NCBI GenBank assembly: GCA_965250215.1
Contig: CBDFNN010000004.1
Span: 2,604,001 to 2,668,000 of the forward strand
Direction of reading: 5' to 3'
DNA length: 64,000 nt
Origin: CBDFNN01 sp965250215
GTDB lineage: Bacteria > Bacteroidota > Rhodothermia > Rhodothermales > DATKEJ01
In this document: positions 46,518-56,653 of the stretch, one piece after another
Layout of the letters: each line of letters starts with the position of its first letter
How positions within the stretch are numbered: position 1 is the first letter of the stretch
Program-made: the position numbers and the translations under genes
Notes under the pieces: model-generated
What the model was told of the DNA's origin: nothing
What the model saw: the letters and a program-made list of their open reading frames with translations, nothing else
The model's database searches: none

Positions 46518-46606
46518 ATTAATCCCTACCCAGGGAGGACACAAATCAATTCCACCACGCACCACACTGTCAGTATGCCAAAGGAAATTGAAATAGGTGA
46601 ACTATT

Positions 46607-47620
46607 ATGAGTAAATCGACAAACTCATACAGGCCAATAAAAGGCAGTTCATTCTATGCCGACTTACATCTTATTCGATTGAAAAATGGACTCAGTCTTG
46701 GGGATGTTCGTCGAGAGACGATGATCCATGAGCATGTAATCGATGAATTTGAAAGAAACGGCTTAATAAACCATCCAAGATTTAACAAGGTATATCTCAA
46801 TTCTCTTGCCGGAGGATATGCTAGAGCTCTGAAAATCTCTGCTTCCCTTGTCAAATCGAGCGTCGAAAAAACCTTTGATGGCACTTATCGAGGAGAATTA
46901 GCCACGGAGTACTTGGGCTTCAAGCCACATCCACCGCTTGTGCCAAAGAAAGATTTTGCCAGTGATGTAACACAGGAAGCCACTAGCGAAGATAAACTCC
47001 CAGTGGAGAAGACCAGCGAGGAAATTCGGTTTGGAAAGGACCTTGCGAGGAAAACCGGTAAAACTCAGGAGACAAATAAAATTGAGCGAGAGAAACCTCT
47101 TTCTGCGGATAAGAGGACGGCCAAGAAAACACCTCGAAAAGGGCCCTATTTTAAGAAGAGCAACAATGGTGTCCTATTGTCACTCGGACTTCTATTAACT
47201 GTAGCTTCCTTAGTGGCAATCTTATGGTTTTTATTTAGTCCAAATAGGACAGCGGAATTGCCGGAAAATGAACAGATTCCTGAAACAGTAACCCTTTCTG
47301 AACCTCTTACTCCAGATCAAAATCTATTTGTTTTACCAGACACGATGAGTCTCAGTATTGTCGCTGCGGACGGTGCCATTCAAGCCATGCAGGTGACCAG
47401 GGATGGCATTACAGATTATCCGCGCTGGGTCGAAACGGGTGATTCAGTTGAGGTTAGAGCTGCTTCTGAGTTTGAGTTGTATAAAAGCATAAGAGGTCTA
47501 GGCCTACGTGTCAATGGTCGGTCGATTCCTAACGATTTCGGACTCGCCGGAGCCCGTATGAAAATTACTAGATCTGCTGTCCAGAGTTATCTCGACTCAC
47601 TTGGGACTGAATCGAATTGA
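46607..47620 (+). CDS. RodZ-like HTH membrane protein
   Basis: 337 residues. An N-terminal helix-turn-helix (LHLIRLKNGLSLGDVRRETMI-type, then HEHVIDEFER) and a charged linker precede one transmembrane helix at about 188-209. The exposed C-terminal domain (SLSIVAADGAIQAMQVTRDG, RWVETGDSVEV, GLGLRVNGRSI) resembles the RodZ DUF4115 domain, which links MreB to the cell-wall machinery. The linker is Lys/Thr-rich. ligA begins 1 bp after its stop. Confidence 0.82.
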   Translation: MSKSTNSYRPIKGSSFYADLHLIRLKNGLSLGDVRRETMIHEHVIDEFERNGLINHPRFNKVYLNSLAGGYARALKISASLVKSSVEKTFDGTYRGELATEYLGFKPHPPLVPKKDFASDVTQEATSEDKLPVEKTSEEIRFGKDLARKTGKTQETNKIEREKPLSADKRTAKKTPRKGPYFKKSNNGVLLSLGLLLTVASLVAILWFLFSPNRTAELPENEQIPETVTLSEPLTPDQNLFVLPDTMSLSIVAADGAIQAMQVTRDGITDYPRWVETGDSVEVRAASEFELYKSIRGLGLRVNGRSIPNDFGLAGARMKITRSAVQSYLDSLGTESN

Positions 47621-47621
47621 T

Positions 47622-49709
47622 ATGTCGTTGTTAAAAGGGACACTGTCCCTGCTACGAAATCTCGAGAAGATTGAAATTACGGCCATAGACCACGAAGCAG
47701 CCGCCGACCTTATCCCAAGACTCGTCGAGCATATTGACCATCACGCCAGTCAGTATTACGTCAATGACCAACCTCTTATTTCAGATGGGCAATATGATCG
47801 TCTTTTCGATTACCTAAAGAAACTCGAGAGGCGATTCCCGGATTTTCATTCTCCAAACTCTCCAACGAATAGAGTAGGGGGCGAGCCGCTCGAATCATTC
47901 AATAAAATTGCTCACAGAGAGTCTCTTCTATCCCTTAGCAATGCCTTTTCGAAGGAAGATTTGAAGGCCTGGCATGAACGCATCGGACGCCGAATTGATG
48001 ATCAGAAGCCTAAATTAAGTGCAGAATTAAAGATAGATGGCATCGCACTTTCGTTGATATACGTCGATGGCCTCCTATCCGTCGCCGCTACTCGTGGAAA
48101 CGGGCAGACTGGAGAAAATGTGACAGCGCAAGTCAGGACCATTGGTGATATTCCGCTCGCACTTACTCATGCAGACTCATTGAATGGAAGTATCATTGAA
48201 GTCAGAGGAGAGTGCTATTTCGGGAAGAGAGAATTTCAGAATCTCAATAGAGCTCTTGCGGAAAGGGGCGAAAAGACTATCGCTAATGCGAGAAATGGTG
48301 CAGCAGGATCTCTAAGACAGCTCGATCCAAGAAAAACAGCTAGTAGGCCTCTGCGCTTCTTTGCTTATGCCATGGGCCCCTGTGAAGGATTCGACCTTCC
48401 AGAGGGACAAATCGAAGCGCTGGAGTTGGTAGGCAGATTCGGATTCTCAACATCGGATCACACAAGAGAAATCGATGACCTCCAAGAGCTATTTTCCTTC
48501 TGTGATAAATGGACTGAGGATAGAGATGGGCTCGACTATGAGATTGATGGAATCGTTGTCAAGGTCAACTCCTTCCGACTACAGAATGAACTCGGTGCCA
48601 TTGCAAACGCACCCCGATGGGCCATAGCGTTGAAGTTTCCTGCGAGAGAAGCCGTCACAACGCTAAACGATATCGAAATCAGTGTGGGAAGGACGGGCGC
48701 CATCAAGCCGGTTGCCATCCTAGAGCCGGTAAATATTGGTGGAGTTACGGTTTCTCGAGCGACACTTCACAATCAGGATTACATCAGATCCAAGGATTTA
48801 CGAATAGGTGATGTAGTCTCCGTAAAACGTGCCGGCGACGTAATTCCTCAGGTCATCGACGTGATTCCTCAGGCAGGAAAGCCGAGAGCTGCGGTGTGGG
48901 AAATGCCGGTTTCATGTCCCCACTGTGGCGAAGAACTAAGGAGAAGAGGAGAGGAGGCTGACATATTCTGTGAAAACATTTCCTGCCCAGCACAGAGAGT
49001 TCGTCTTCTAGAGCATTTTGCTTCTCGTGTGGCGATGGACATCGATGGAATGGGATCAAGGTTAGCTGTCCAACTATCAGAATCGGGTCTTGTAAAGTCT
49101 TTAGCGGACCTTTATAGATTAGACCGCAAAGATTTACTTGGACTGGAGGGCTTTGCAGAAAAGAAAGCAGATAAGCTTCTGGCAGGGATCGAGGATTCAA
49201 AGACTCAGTCACTTTCACGGCTTCTTTTTGGATTGGGAATTCGACACGTAGGTAAAACGGTAGCGGAGACACTGGTAGCTTCGTTTCAGTCAATTGACGA
49301 GATCTCGGTTGGCCGTGAGGAGGACTTTAGTTCGATTGATTCGATTGGACCAGAAATCGCAAAAAGTCTTCTTGCATGGTTTCAGATCGATTCGAACGTG
49401 CAGCTTATCGAAGATTTGAAAGATCTTGGTCTACCACTTAGTCGAGATACGAGCGAAGTCATTCTTGTGGATCAGGACTCAGAGCTCGCATCAAAGACTT
49501 TCGTTCTGACCGGCACTCTGCTCACGCTCAAAAGAAGTGAAGCTGGAGATAAATTGAAAAAGCGCGGCGCGAAGGTCAGTTCTTCCGTTTCAAACTCAAC
49601 GAATTTCGTCGTGGTTGGTGAAAACCCGGGATCGAAGGCCGAGAAAGCCAAGAAGCTCGGAATCCCTATACTGAGCGAGCAAGAACTCCTTGACCTTCTA
49701 AACGCCTGA
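47622..49709 (+). CDS. ligA: NAD-dependent DNA ligase
   Basis: 695 residues from ATG 47622; TTG 47601 overlaps the RodZ-like gene. The order is Ia domain (YYVNDQPLISDGQYDRLFDYL), adenylation domain with the nucleophile Lys137 in AELKIDGIALSL, VRGECYF, NARNGAAGSLRQLD, an OB domain, a four-Cys zinc finger (CPHCGEELRRRG...CENISCPAQ), HhH repeats and a C-terminal BRCT (TFVLTGTLLTLKRSEA, VVVGENPGSKAEKAKKLGI). It seals nicks in replication and repair. Its stop overlaps the symporter start (TGATG). Confidence 0.97.
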   Translation: MSLLKGTLSLLRNLEKIEITAIDHEAAADLIPRLVEHIDHHASQYYVNDQPLISDGQYDRLFDYLKKLERRFPDFHSPNSPTNRVGGEPLESFNKIAHRESLLSLSNAFSKEDLKAWHERIGRRIDDQKPKLSAELKIDGIALSLIYVDGLLSVAATRGNGQTGENVTAQVRTIGDIPLALTHADSLNGSIIEVRGECYFGKREFQNLNRALAERGEKTIANARNGAAGSLRQLDPRKTASRPLRFFAYAMGPCEGFDLPEGQIEALELVGRFGFSTSDHTREIDDLQELFSFCDKWTEDRDGLDYEIDGIVVKVNSFRLQNELGAIANAPRWAIALKFPAREAVTTLNDIEISVGRTGAIKPVAILEPVNIGGVTVSRATLHNQDYIRSKDLRIGDVVSVKRAGDVIPQVIDVIPQAGKPRAAVWEMPVSCPHCGEELRRRGEEADIFCENISCPAQRVRLLEHFASRVAMDIDGMGSRLAVQLSESGLVKSLADLYRLDRKDLLGLEGFAEKKADKLLAGIEDSKTQSLSRLLFGLGIRHVGKTVAETLVASFQSIDEISVGREEDFSSIDSIGPEIAKSLLAWFQIDSNVQLIEDLKDLGLPLSRDTSEVILVDQDSELASKTFVLTGTLLTLKRSEAGDKLKKRGAKVSSSVSNSTNFVVVGENPGSKAEKAKKLGIPILSEQELLDLLNA

Positions 49710-51253
49710 TGCTAGCAAGCATAGATTACATAATTATTGTTGCCTATCTAATTGGCGTTGCCGCCTTCGGTATTATAGCCGGCGGAAAGCAGAAGAATAC
49801 TTCAGACTATTTTCTGGGTAGTCGAGAACTACCATGGTGGGCTGTTTGCTTCTCAGTGATTGCGACAGAGACCAGTACTCTGACGGTAATCGGGATTCCA
49901 GCAGTTAGCTACGGAGGCACTCTAGCTTTTTTTCAGATCACCTTTGGGTACATCATTGGAAGGACGCTTGTAGCCATGTACTTTTTGCCTAAATACTACA
50001 AAGGGCAGATTTCTACGGCTTACGAATATCTGGGGCAAAGATTTGGCCCAGGAATGAGGAAAGCTGCTTCAAGTACATTCATCGTCACACGGCTTTTGGC
50101 AGATGGTGTCCGTCTATTCGCTACTGCAATTCCTCTTAAAATCATCGCCTCCATGGCTGGTTTTGAGTTCAGTTATTTCGAAATAATTGCGATTATTGGT
50201 TTTATCACCATTATTTATACCTATATCGGAGGAATTAAGGCAGTCGTTTGGATGGACGTCGTTCAGATGGGCGTATATATTGGTGGTGCGCTGTGGGCCA
50301 TCTATGCCCTAAGTGAAAGTGGTGGACTTTTTGAATCCAAGCTGGCCAGTTCTGGCAAACTAGATATTTTTGTATCAGGTTTTGAAGGAAGTTTTTCAGA
50401 GTGGATAGTACAGCCTTACACCATAATTACGGCAACCATTGGTGGAGCTATATTTTCTATGGCCTCCCACGGTACAGACCAAATTATTGTTCAAAGACTT
50501 CTCACGTGTAGGAATTTAGCCGACAGCCGAAAGGCATTGATTGGAAGTGGGATCGGTGTCATGATTCAATTTGCCATATTTCTAGTCATCGGGCTGTTGC
50601 TGTGGCTTCACTACGATGGTGCAAGTATTAATACTCTTGGTTTGACAAGAGGTGACGAGGTGTTTCCCAAGTTTATTGTCGAAGGACTTCCAGCCGGGGT
50701 ATCTGGTATCTTATTGGCTGGAATTATTGCAGCTGCGATGAGTACTCTTTCATCTTCGCTCAATTCACTCTCCGCCGCTACGGTGCTTGATCTCCTACCA
50801 CAGAAGACACGAGAGCGACTGGACTCCGAAGGGAAATCATTAAGTGTCGCGAAGAGAGCGACTCTGTTTTGGGGTCTCGTATTCATCGTGTTTGCGACAT
50901 TGTTCGAAGATCAGAAAAATCCAGTAGTAGAGCTCGGATTAGCGATAGCGTCATTTACATACGGAGGGCTTTTAGGTGCTTTTCTACTGTCTCTTAGGGA
51001 TCGAAGACCAAACGAGAAGGGTGCCATTGCCGCTTTTCTCTCGACTGTGATAGTTATGGTCATCATAATATTTGGCGTGTGGTATTCATCTTCTACAGAA
51101 ACGTGGATCTTTGATTTCTATCCGTCGGCAACAGAAAAGAGCGCACAAGGTTTGAAAGGGATAGCGTGGCCATGGTACACGGCCATTGGATCTGCGCTAT
51201 GCCTGGCATTTGGATGGTTGGCATCAAAAATAGGTGGAGAAGTCGAGGAGTAA
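49709..51253 (+). CDS. Sodium:solute symporter (SSS family)
   Basis: 514 residues, 13 predicted hydrophobic segments. The signature KNTSDYFLGSRELPWWAVCFSVIATETSTLTVIG is cut here to key parts: SDYFLGSREL and ATETSTLT. GGIKAVVWMDVVQMGVYIGG and GIIAAAMSTLSSSLNSLSAATVLDLL hold the Na2-site serines. The sequence resembles the sugar/vitamin SLC5 subgroup rather than proline permeases. Substrate unknown. It overlaps ligA by one base and abuts the HD gene, a co-transcribed but functionally mixed set. Confidence 0.93.
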   Translation: MLASIDYIIIVAYLIGVAAFGIIAGGKQKNTSDYFLGSRELPWWAVCFSVIATETSTLTVIGIPAVSYGGTLAFFQITFGYIIGRTLVAMYFLPKYYKGQISTAYEYLGQRFGPGMRKAASSTFIVTRLLADGVRLFATAIPLKIIASMAGFEFSYFEIIAIIGFITIIYTYIGGIKAVVWMDVVQMGVYIGGALWAIYALSESGGLFESKLASSGKLDIFVSGFEGSFSEWIVQPYTIITATIGGAIFSMASHGTDQIIVQRLLTCRNLADSRKALIGSGIGVMIQFAIFLVIGLLLWLHYDGASINTLGLTRGDEVFPKFIVEGLPAGVSGILLAGIIAAAMSTLSSSLNSLSAATVLDLLPQKTRERLDSEGKSLSVAKRATLFWGLVFIVFATLFEDQKNPVVELGLAIASFTYGGLLGAFLLSLRDRRPNEKGAIAAFLSTVIVMVIIIFGVWYSSSTETWIFDFYPSATEKSAQGLKGIAWPWYTAIGSALCLAFGWLASKIGGEVEE

Positions 51254-53629
51254 ATGGAACGAATGAATATTTTTGGACGGAAGCAGAAGGCTACTCCGGT
51301 TGGTAAAAAATTGGAGGCTGGCAATGAGGAATCTAAAGTCGTTGCGAAGAGCGCTTCGGGCTTAGTTAGGTGGGTCATACTTCTATCAATAGCTGCAGCT
51401 GCAATCTTGGGACTTCCTTCGCAAAAGGGAATTGACTTATCTGTCCCTGTCGGGGAAGTTTGGACTGGCAATGCCATTGTAGCCCCTTTTGATTTTTCCA
51501 TATATAAGTCGGAGGACGAGCTTGAAATTGAACACTTAGAGATCCAACGTCGAGTGCCTGCCACCTTCAATCTCACTTTTGATCCCAGCAAGGAATCTAT
51601 CGTGTCGCTTGATTCCTTGCAGGCCAAGATCGAAAACTCACTGGCTGCTGCGACCTCTTGGAATAAGAACAAAGAGGAAGGGAATCTATCAGAGGCCTTG
51701 CTCGACTCTACCCGATTCACCAATCTTAAGGCTACGCTACCGATTAGTCTCTCGCCAGAGCGTTGGAACATGCTTCTCTCGTCCTACAGTGTGAGGATGC
51801 AAAATACAGGTGTGTTCTCTGGACCAGCAACTTTCGATCGGAAAATATTTTCGGCAGTAGCAGAGGCCCTAAATACTTACTCGAGGCAGGAAGTGACCAA
51901 TATTTCGCTGAGTGATATTAAGAGTGAGACAATTACCGTCCTTGATGAGAGTACTCTTCGTTCCTTCGACCAAAAATATGAGCGCTTGGTTGATCAAGGG
52001 ACCATCAGAACTTTGGTGAAGACAGAATTTGAAGAGGTGTTTTCTGATAACACGGCCCAGATTGAAATTGCAACGCAGCTATTTGATGCTTCCTTTCATA
52101 CAAAATATATTTTCGATCGTCGAGCAACCGAAAGCCTTTGGAGTAATGCTTTTAGCGAAATTGCGAGAACGAAAAGTATTGTTAAGAAAGATGAGGAAGT
52201 CATTTCGAGAGGAGAGGTGGTTACACAAGAGAACAAGGCGGCCCTCTCATCTCTTTCTAGGTCAATTGAAGACAGACAAAGCCTCGGTGAGAGATGGGTT
52301 AAACTCGCTGGCTTTTCGATTCTCATCATTGCCAGTCTTTTGATTTTTTATCTGTTTCTCAGACTGTTAAGGCACGATCTACTTTATACCAATAGGCATC
52401 TTGCGTTGCTGGCTGTCAATGTGGGAATTGTCATTCTATTTTTGGCCATTGCAGTGAGAATAGGAGCCGACTATCGCTTTGCCGTGCCACTTTCTATTGC
52501 TCCGATAATTTTGACTGTGATCTACAATTCTCGTGTCGGGATCTTTGCACTGATTTCTCTGACACTAATTGGAGCCATCTATTTCAGCAATGATTTTCGC
52601 TTTGTTCTTCTGTCATTGTTCGCAGGCGCTGTCGGTGTATTCTCGATGAGAGATGTTAAAACACGGACTCAAATAATGGTGACTGGAGCTTTGATATTTT
52701 TGTCCTATGCTGTGACATTGGTCGGTTTCGAGTTGACAAACTCTGTACAGGATTGGAGGCGACTATTGATAACTCTAGCTCACCTCGGTGCCAACGCAGT
52801 CATGGTCACTATGATGTTTTCGGTCTTGATTTGGCTCAACGAAAGGCTCTTTGGCGTGACAACAGATGTCACTCTTATGGAATTATCAGACACAAATCAT
52901 CCTTTGATTAAGGAGCTCAGTTTACGAGCAACTGGCACCTTCAACCACTCTCTGCAAGTTGCAAATCTGGCCGAGGCAGGTGCCGAAGCGATTGGTGGAA
53001 ACGGGCTTCTCGCAAGAGTAGGGGCCCTCTATCACGACGTCGGAAAAATGTTGAAACCGGAGTATTTCATCGAGAACCAAGGTTCAATTCAGAATCCACA
53101 CGACAATCTTCAGCCTTCGATGAGTGCCCTTGTTGTAGTCAACCACGTAAAGGATGGACTACAACTGGCAAAAGAGCACAAACTGCCAATGACCATTCAG
53201 GACTTTATTCCTATGCATCACGGCTCCTCGAGAGTGGAATATTTTTATCAGAAAGCGCTAGCCAAAAGCCCAGATGGATCTGTAGTCGCTGAGGCAGATT
53301 TTAGATATCCTGGACCTAGACCAAACACGAAGGAGTCGGGAGTTCTTATGCTGGCAGACAGTGTTGAGGCCGCAGCAAAGAGCCTTGAAAAGCCCACAGT
53401 AAAAAAACTGGAGAACCTGATAGACTCTATCTTTCGATCTCGTCTAGAGGATCAACAGCTTGATCTCTGTCCGTTGACTTTCGCTGACTTGGAAAAGGTG
53501 AAAGTGACCTTCCTGAATATTCTCTCAGGTATGTATCATTTCCGAGTGAAATATCCTGGGCAAGATGAAGATGTAGACCAAGTAGTTTCAGAAACTCCTT
53601 CAGCAACACCTCCGAAGCCTCCTAATTAG
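51254..53629 (+). CDS. PgpH-type 7TM-HD phosphodiesterase (probable cyclic-di-AMP hydrolase)
   Basis: 791 residues. An N-terminal helix (about 38-56) and an extracytoplasmic 7TMR-HDED domain (AIVAPFDFSI, EVISRGEVVTQEN) lead to about seven TM helices at 350-520. The cytosolic HD domain has His565 (TFNHSLQVANLAE) and His594-Asp595 (ALYHDVGKMLKPEYF), then HHGSSRVEYFYQ. Known PgpH homologues hydrolyse c-di-AMP to pApA. No DisA or other cyclase is in the window. ATG 51254 follows the symporter stop directly; ATG 51266 is an alternative. Confidence 0.93.
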   Translation: MERMNIFGRKQKATPVGKKLEAGNEESKVVAKSASGLVRWVILLSIAAAAILGLPSQKGIDLSVPVGEVWTGNAIVAPFDFSIYKSEDELEIEHLEIQRRVPATFNLTFDPSKESIVSLDSLQAKIENSLAAATSWNKNKEEGNLSEALLDSTRFTNLKATLPISLSPERWNMLLSSYSVRMQNTGVFSGPATFDRKIFSAVAEALNTYSRQEVTNISLSDIKSETITVLDESTLRSFDQKYERLVDQGTIRTLVKTEFEEVFSDNTAQIEIATQLFDASFHTKYIFDRRATESLWSNAFSEIARTKSIVKKDEEVISRGEVVTQENKAALSSLSRSIEDRQSLGERWVKLAGFSILIIASLLIFYLFLRLLRHDLLYTNRHLALLAVNVGIVILFLAIAVRIGADYRFAVPLSIAPIILTVIYNSRVGIFALISLTLIGAIYFSNDFRFVLLSLFAGAVGVFSMRDVKTRTQIMVTGALIFLSYAVTLVGFELTNSVQDWRRLLITLAHLGANAVMVTMMFSVLIWLNERLFGVTTDVTLMELSDTNHPLIKELSLRATGTFNHSLQVANLAEAGAEAIGGNGLLARVGALYHDVGKMLKPEYFIENQGSIQNPHDNLQPSMSALVVVNHVKDGLQLAKEHKLPMTIQDFIPMHHGSSRVEYFYQKALAKSPDGSVVAEADFRYPGPRPNTKESGVLMLADSVEAAAKSLEKPTVKKLENLIDSIFRSRLEDQQLDLCPLTFADLEKVKVTFLNILSGMYHFRVKYPGQDEDVDQVVSETPSATPPKPPN

Positions 53630-53709
53630 CTTTCGCAATAATGGCGACTGCCATCCTATTTCTTGACTTCAACTGTAAATGCAATGCAGCTTTGCAAGGT
53701 CTAAACACG

Positions 53710-54636
53710 CTAGGTTTTTCTTCGCGCCACTACCGTATCTATTTTCATGAGAGACTCCTGACTCAACACATAGTCGATCTCTGCGTGCTTTTTCGAATCA
53801 AAGAAAGGACTGAGACGACGACGACAGCCTGTCGTATAGATCAGTAAATCGACCTCCCGCATGAAGCTAGATAGATCAGATCGAGAAGATTCGATTGATG
53901 TGGCTACAATGGGGCCAGTGAAGCCAGAAAGTTTTTGAATCTCCCGTGTAATAGGTTTTATGCTATCGGGTTTGATCGTGATCAAGCCTACAGTTTGACT
54001 CGTAAGAAGAGTAGCAACTTTCTCTACCGCACTAGGCGATGGGTATATAAAGACTCCTACCACCAGTGTGTCAGGTAGGTTGTTTTGGACATCAGAAATG
54101 AATCGATGAGGTGTGATAACAAAGTCTGCGTCCTGATGCTTTAATAGACCGCGTATTGTGCTACCAATGACGTTTTGCTGTAATCTTTTTGAGAGATATT
54201 GAGCACCGTTATCTGCTAATTCCTCGAAGCTGACGGCAAATACAACTTTGGGGGCAGCCGCTCCCAAATCAGAATAGGCGATCTGCTCTTCGAGAATGTA
54301 TTCGATGTCTTGATTTGAGAGCCCAAGTCCCACAAGTTGTTTGATAGCATCTTGGATGATCCCAGCTCCTTTTTCCATGACTTCCTCGTCTAAGCGCCAT
54401 GTAGAGGGCTTTACCTTGAATCCGCTACCAGGCCTCGATTCAATTGCTCCGTCCCGCACCAACGCTTGATAGGCCTTTCTGACCGTATGAAAAGAAACAC
54501 CTAGTTGCTCGCCTAGCTCGCGAGTGGAAGGCAAAGTCTCCAAGGGTTTGAAATTCCCCACAGCAATCAAATACTTTATTTGGATCGCAAGTTGGTCAGC
54601 GAGGGGCGTTCTAGAATCTCGGTCGATTTCTATCAT
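53710..54636 (-). CDS. GntR-family (YtrA-like) regulator with an unusual effector domain
   Basis: 308 residues. The N-terminal wHTH (TPLADQLAIQIKYLIAVG, LPSTRELGEQLGVSFHTVRKAYQALVRDG) matches the YtrA/GntR class. Ordinary YtrA proteins have about 120 residues. Here residues about 130-300 form an extra alpha/beta domain (KVVFAVSFEELADNGAQYL, VVGVFIYPSPSAVEKV, GFTGPIVATSIESS) that looks like a Rossmann-type sensor but that I cannot name. It lies 16 bp after the small ORF that follows pruA and may be in the same transcript. Confidence 0.85.
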   Translation of the reverse strand: MIEIDRDSRTPLADQLAIQIKYLIAVGNFKPLETLPSTRELGEQLGVSFHTVRKAYQALVRDGAIESRPGSGFKVKPSTWRLDEEVMEKGAGIIQDAIKQLVGLGLSNQDIEYILEEQIAYSDLGAAAPKVVFAVSFEELADNGAQYLSKRLQQNVIGSTIRGLLKHQDADFVITPHRFISDVQNNLPDTLVVGVFIYPSPSAVEKVATLLTSQTVGLITIKPDSIKPITREIQKLSGFTGPIVATSIESSRSDLSSFMREVDLLIYTTGCRRRLSPFFDSKKHAEIDYVLSQESLMKIDTVVARRKT

Positions 54637-54652
54637 GTTGAAAGGGACATAA

Positions 54653-54895
54653 TCAATCGAAATCAGAACAGGACATGAAGTAATCGCAATTTGGACATCG
54701 ATATTTACATCTATCGTATTTTATTCGGCTTCCGAAGTTTGGGCCATGATCCAAAAACATATCTCGAGTTTGCTTAGAGCTAGTCTCCGGTGTACTGAAG
54801 CTTGTCGAAGCAAAGGCATTGACAAAGAAAGAAGGGACGGTTTCTACATCGACCTCTTCTTCCTTCTTAGCATCTTTTTTCGAGGACCATTTCAT
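54653..54895 (-). CDS. Small charged ORF coupled to pruA (hypothetical)
   Basis: 80 codons. Its ATG overlaps the pruA stop in an ATGA junction, and 16 bp separate it from the GntR gene, so position argues for a real gene. Residues 1-20 are highly charged (KWSSKKDAKKEEEVDVE). The C-terminus contains a cysteine cluster (CKYRCPNCDYFMSC) that could bind metal. No family is recognised, and the second half may simply be noncoding sequence left open by chance. Confidence 0.42.
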   Translation of the reverse strand: MKWSSKKDAKKEEEVDVETVPSFFVNAFASTSFSTPETSSKQTRDMFLDHGPNFGSRIKYDRCKYRCPNCDYFMSCSDFD

Positions 54896-56526
54896 TCTTC
54901 CGAAGAAAGGAAGGGATATCGAAAGTCGTGAGGCGGATTGAGATTTTCTTTGATCGATCTAGGTGAAGTCCAACGAACAAGATTCAAGATAGAACCAGCC
55001 TTGTCGTTGGTACCTGAAGCGCGTCCTCCACCAAATGGTTGTTGACCAACTACAGCTCCCGTAGGTTTGTCGTTGATATAGAAATTGCCCGCTGCGTGCT
55101 CAAGTACATCCATGGTGTGTAAAACGGCACTCCGATCTTGGGCGAAGACAGCCCCCGTAAGAGCATAAGGAGTAGATTTATCCACTATTTCCAAAGTTTC
55201 GTCATACTTGTTGTCGTCGTACACGAAAACAGATACGACGGGGCCGAATATCTCTTCGCACATTACGCGTACGCCTGGATTCGTAGTAAGCATCAAGGTT
55301 GGTTCGATGAAGTAACCTTTGCTATCATCGTGACCGCCACCTGCAAGAATTTCGATATCTGGATCCGCCTTAGCTTCATCTATATAGGCTGAGATGTTAT
55401 CGAAAGATTTTTTGTCGATGACCGCATTGACAAAATTTCCAAAGTCCTCGACATCTCCCATTTTTATCTCTGATATTTGCTGAAGAGCTGTCTCTTTTAT
55501 TTCAGGCCACAATGAAGTCGGTACAAAAACTCGAGAGCTAGCTGAACATTTCTGCCCTTGGTATTCAAAACTACCTCGTACGATAGCCGTGGCAACAGCC
55601 TTCGCATCAGCTGACGGGTGAGCAACAATAAAGTCTTTTCCACCTGTCTCTCCGACGATACGTGGATAATTGCGGTAGTTAGCAATGTTATCTCCTATCG
55701 TCTTCCACATGAAACGGAAGGTCTTTGTAGAACCCGTAAAATGAAGTCCAGCAAAATGCTCCGATGCAAAACTGGGACCTCCGATATCCGGACCGTGTCC
55801 TGGGACAAAATTAATAACACCAGCCGGTAAGCCTGCTTCTTCGAGCAATTCGTAAATCGCATAAGTCGACAGAACCGAGGTGGATGATGGCTTCCAAACG
55901 ATCGTGTTGCCCATCATAGCTGGAGCTGCTGCAAGATTACCAGAAATAGAAGTAAAGTTGAAAGGACAAACAGCTAATACAAATCCGTCTAAAGGACGAT
56001 ACTCGGACCGATTCCAGATTCCAGGTGACGACTCGGGTTGATCGCTGTAGATCCGCTGCATAAACTCTGCATTGAACCTAAAGAAGTCTATCAGCTCACA
56101 TGCCGCATCGATTTCTGCCTGGTAAGGATTTTTACTTTGACCAAGCATAGTAGTAGCGTTCAGCCTATTTCGATAGGGACCAACCAAAAGTTCAGCCGCC
56201 TTCAAGAAAATGGCCGCTCTATCGTTCCATGGCATCGATGACCATTCTTTTCTCGACGCCTCAGAAGCGGCAACCGCTTCTTGAACCTCTTTTGTGCCTG
56301 CGTTGTGAAATTGGCCAAGCGAATGGCCATGGTCGTGGGGGCACACAATTGTCTCTACATCACCGGTGTAAATTCTCTTACCACCAATTATTACCGGAAT
56401 ATCAGCTTTATCATCTTTGTAATGACCTAAAGCAGATCGGAGAGATTTTCTTTCTGGTGACCCCGGAGCATAGGAACGAACAACTTCGTTAATAGCCTTT
56501 GGGATTTGGGGTATTGCTTGATTCAT
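54892..56526 (-). CDS. pruA: 1-pyrroline-5-carboxylate dehydrogenase
   Basis: 544 residues. It oxidises glutamate semialdehyde (P5C) to glutamate, the last step of proline use. It is the Bacteroidetes/eukaryote mitochondrial ALDH4 type: the long N-terminus (NEVVRSYAPGSPERKSL) and CPFNFTSISGNLA, GETGGKDF (Glu) and GQKCSASSR (catalytic Cys) are visible, as is FGGGRASGTNDKAG. No proline dehydrogenase is nearby. The regulator and the small ORF downstream may belong to the same operon. The start is ATG 56526. Confidence 0.96.
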   Translation of the reverse strand: MNQAIPQIPKAINEVVRSYAPGSPERKSLRSALGHYKDDKADIPVIIGGKRIYTGDVETIVCPHDHGHSLGQFHNAGTKEVQEAVAASEASRKEWSSMPWNDRAAIFLKAAELLVGPYRNRLNATTMLGQSKNPYQAEIDAACELIDFFRFNAEFMQRIYSDQPESSPGIWNRSEYRPLDGFVLAVCPFNFTSISGNLAAAPAMMGNTIVWKPSSTSVLSTYAIYELLEEAGLPAGVINFVPGHGPDIGGPSFASEHFAGLHFTGSTKTFRFMWKTIGDNIANYRNYPRIVGETGGKDFIVAHPSADAKAVATAIVRGSFEYQGQKCSASSRVFVPTSLWPEIKETALQQISEIKMGDVEDFGNFVNAVIDKKSFDNISAYIDEAKADPDIEILAGGGHDDSKGYFIEPTLMLTTNPGVRVMCEEIFGPVVSVFVYDDNKYDETLEIVDKSTPYALTGAVFAQDRSAVLHTMDVLEHAAGNFYINDKPTGAVVGQQPFGGGRASGTNDKAGSILNLVRWTSPRSIKENLNPPHDFRYPFLSSEE

Positions 56527-56653
56527 TTTTACTTTCTAAAAAGTGTGTCGTGATCATTTTTTGGAACATACGACTTGACGGATTATCTACTCTTGAACCA
56601 TAGGTTAATAATGCCTAATTCTCCCGTCTAGCAATTTACCTCGCCGGATTTAC

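Noticed and set aside
53641..53847. 68-codon plus-strand frame after the PgpH-like gene
   Set aside because: Mostly antisense to the GntR gene, no motif, no Shine-Dalgarno.
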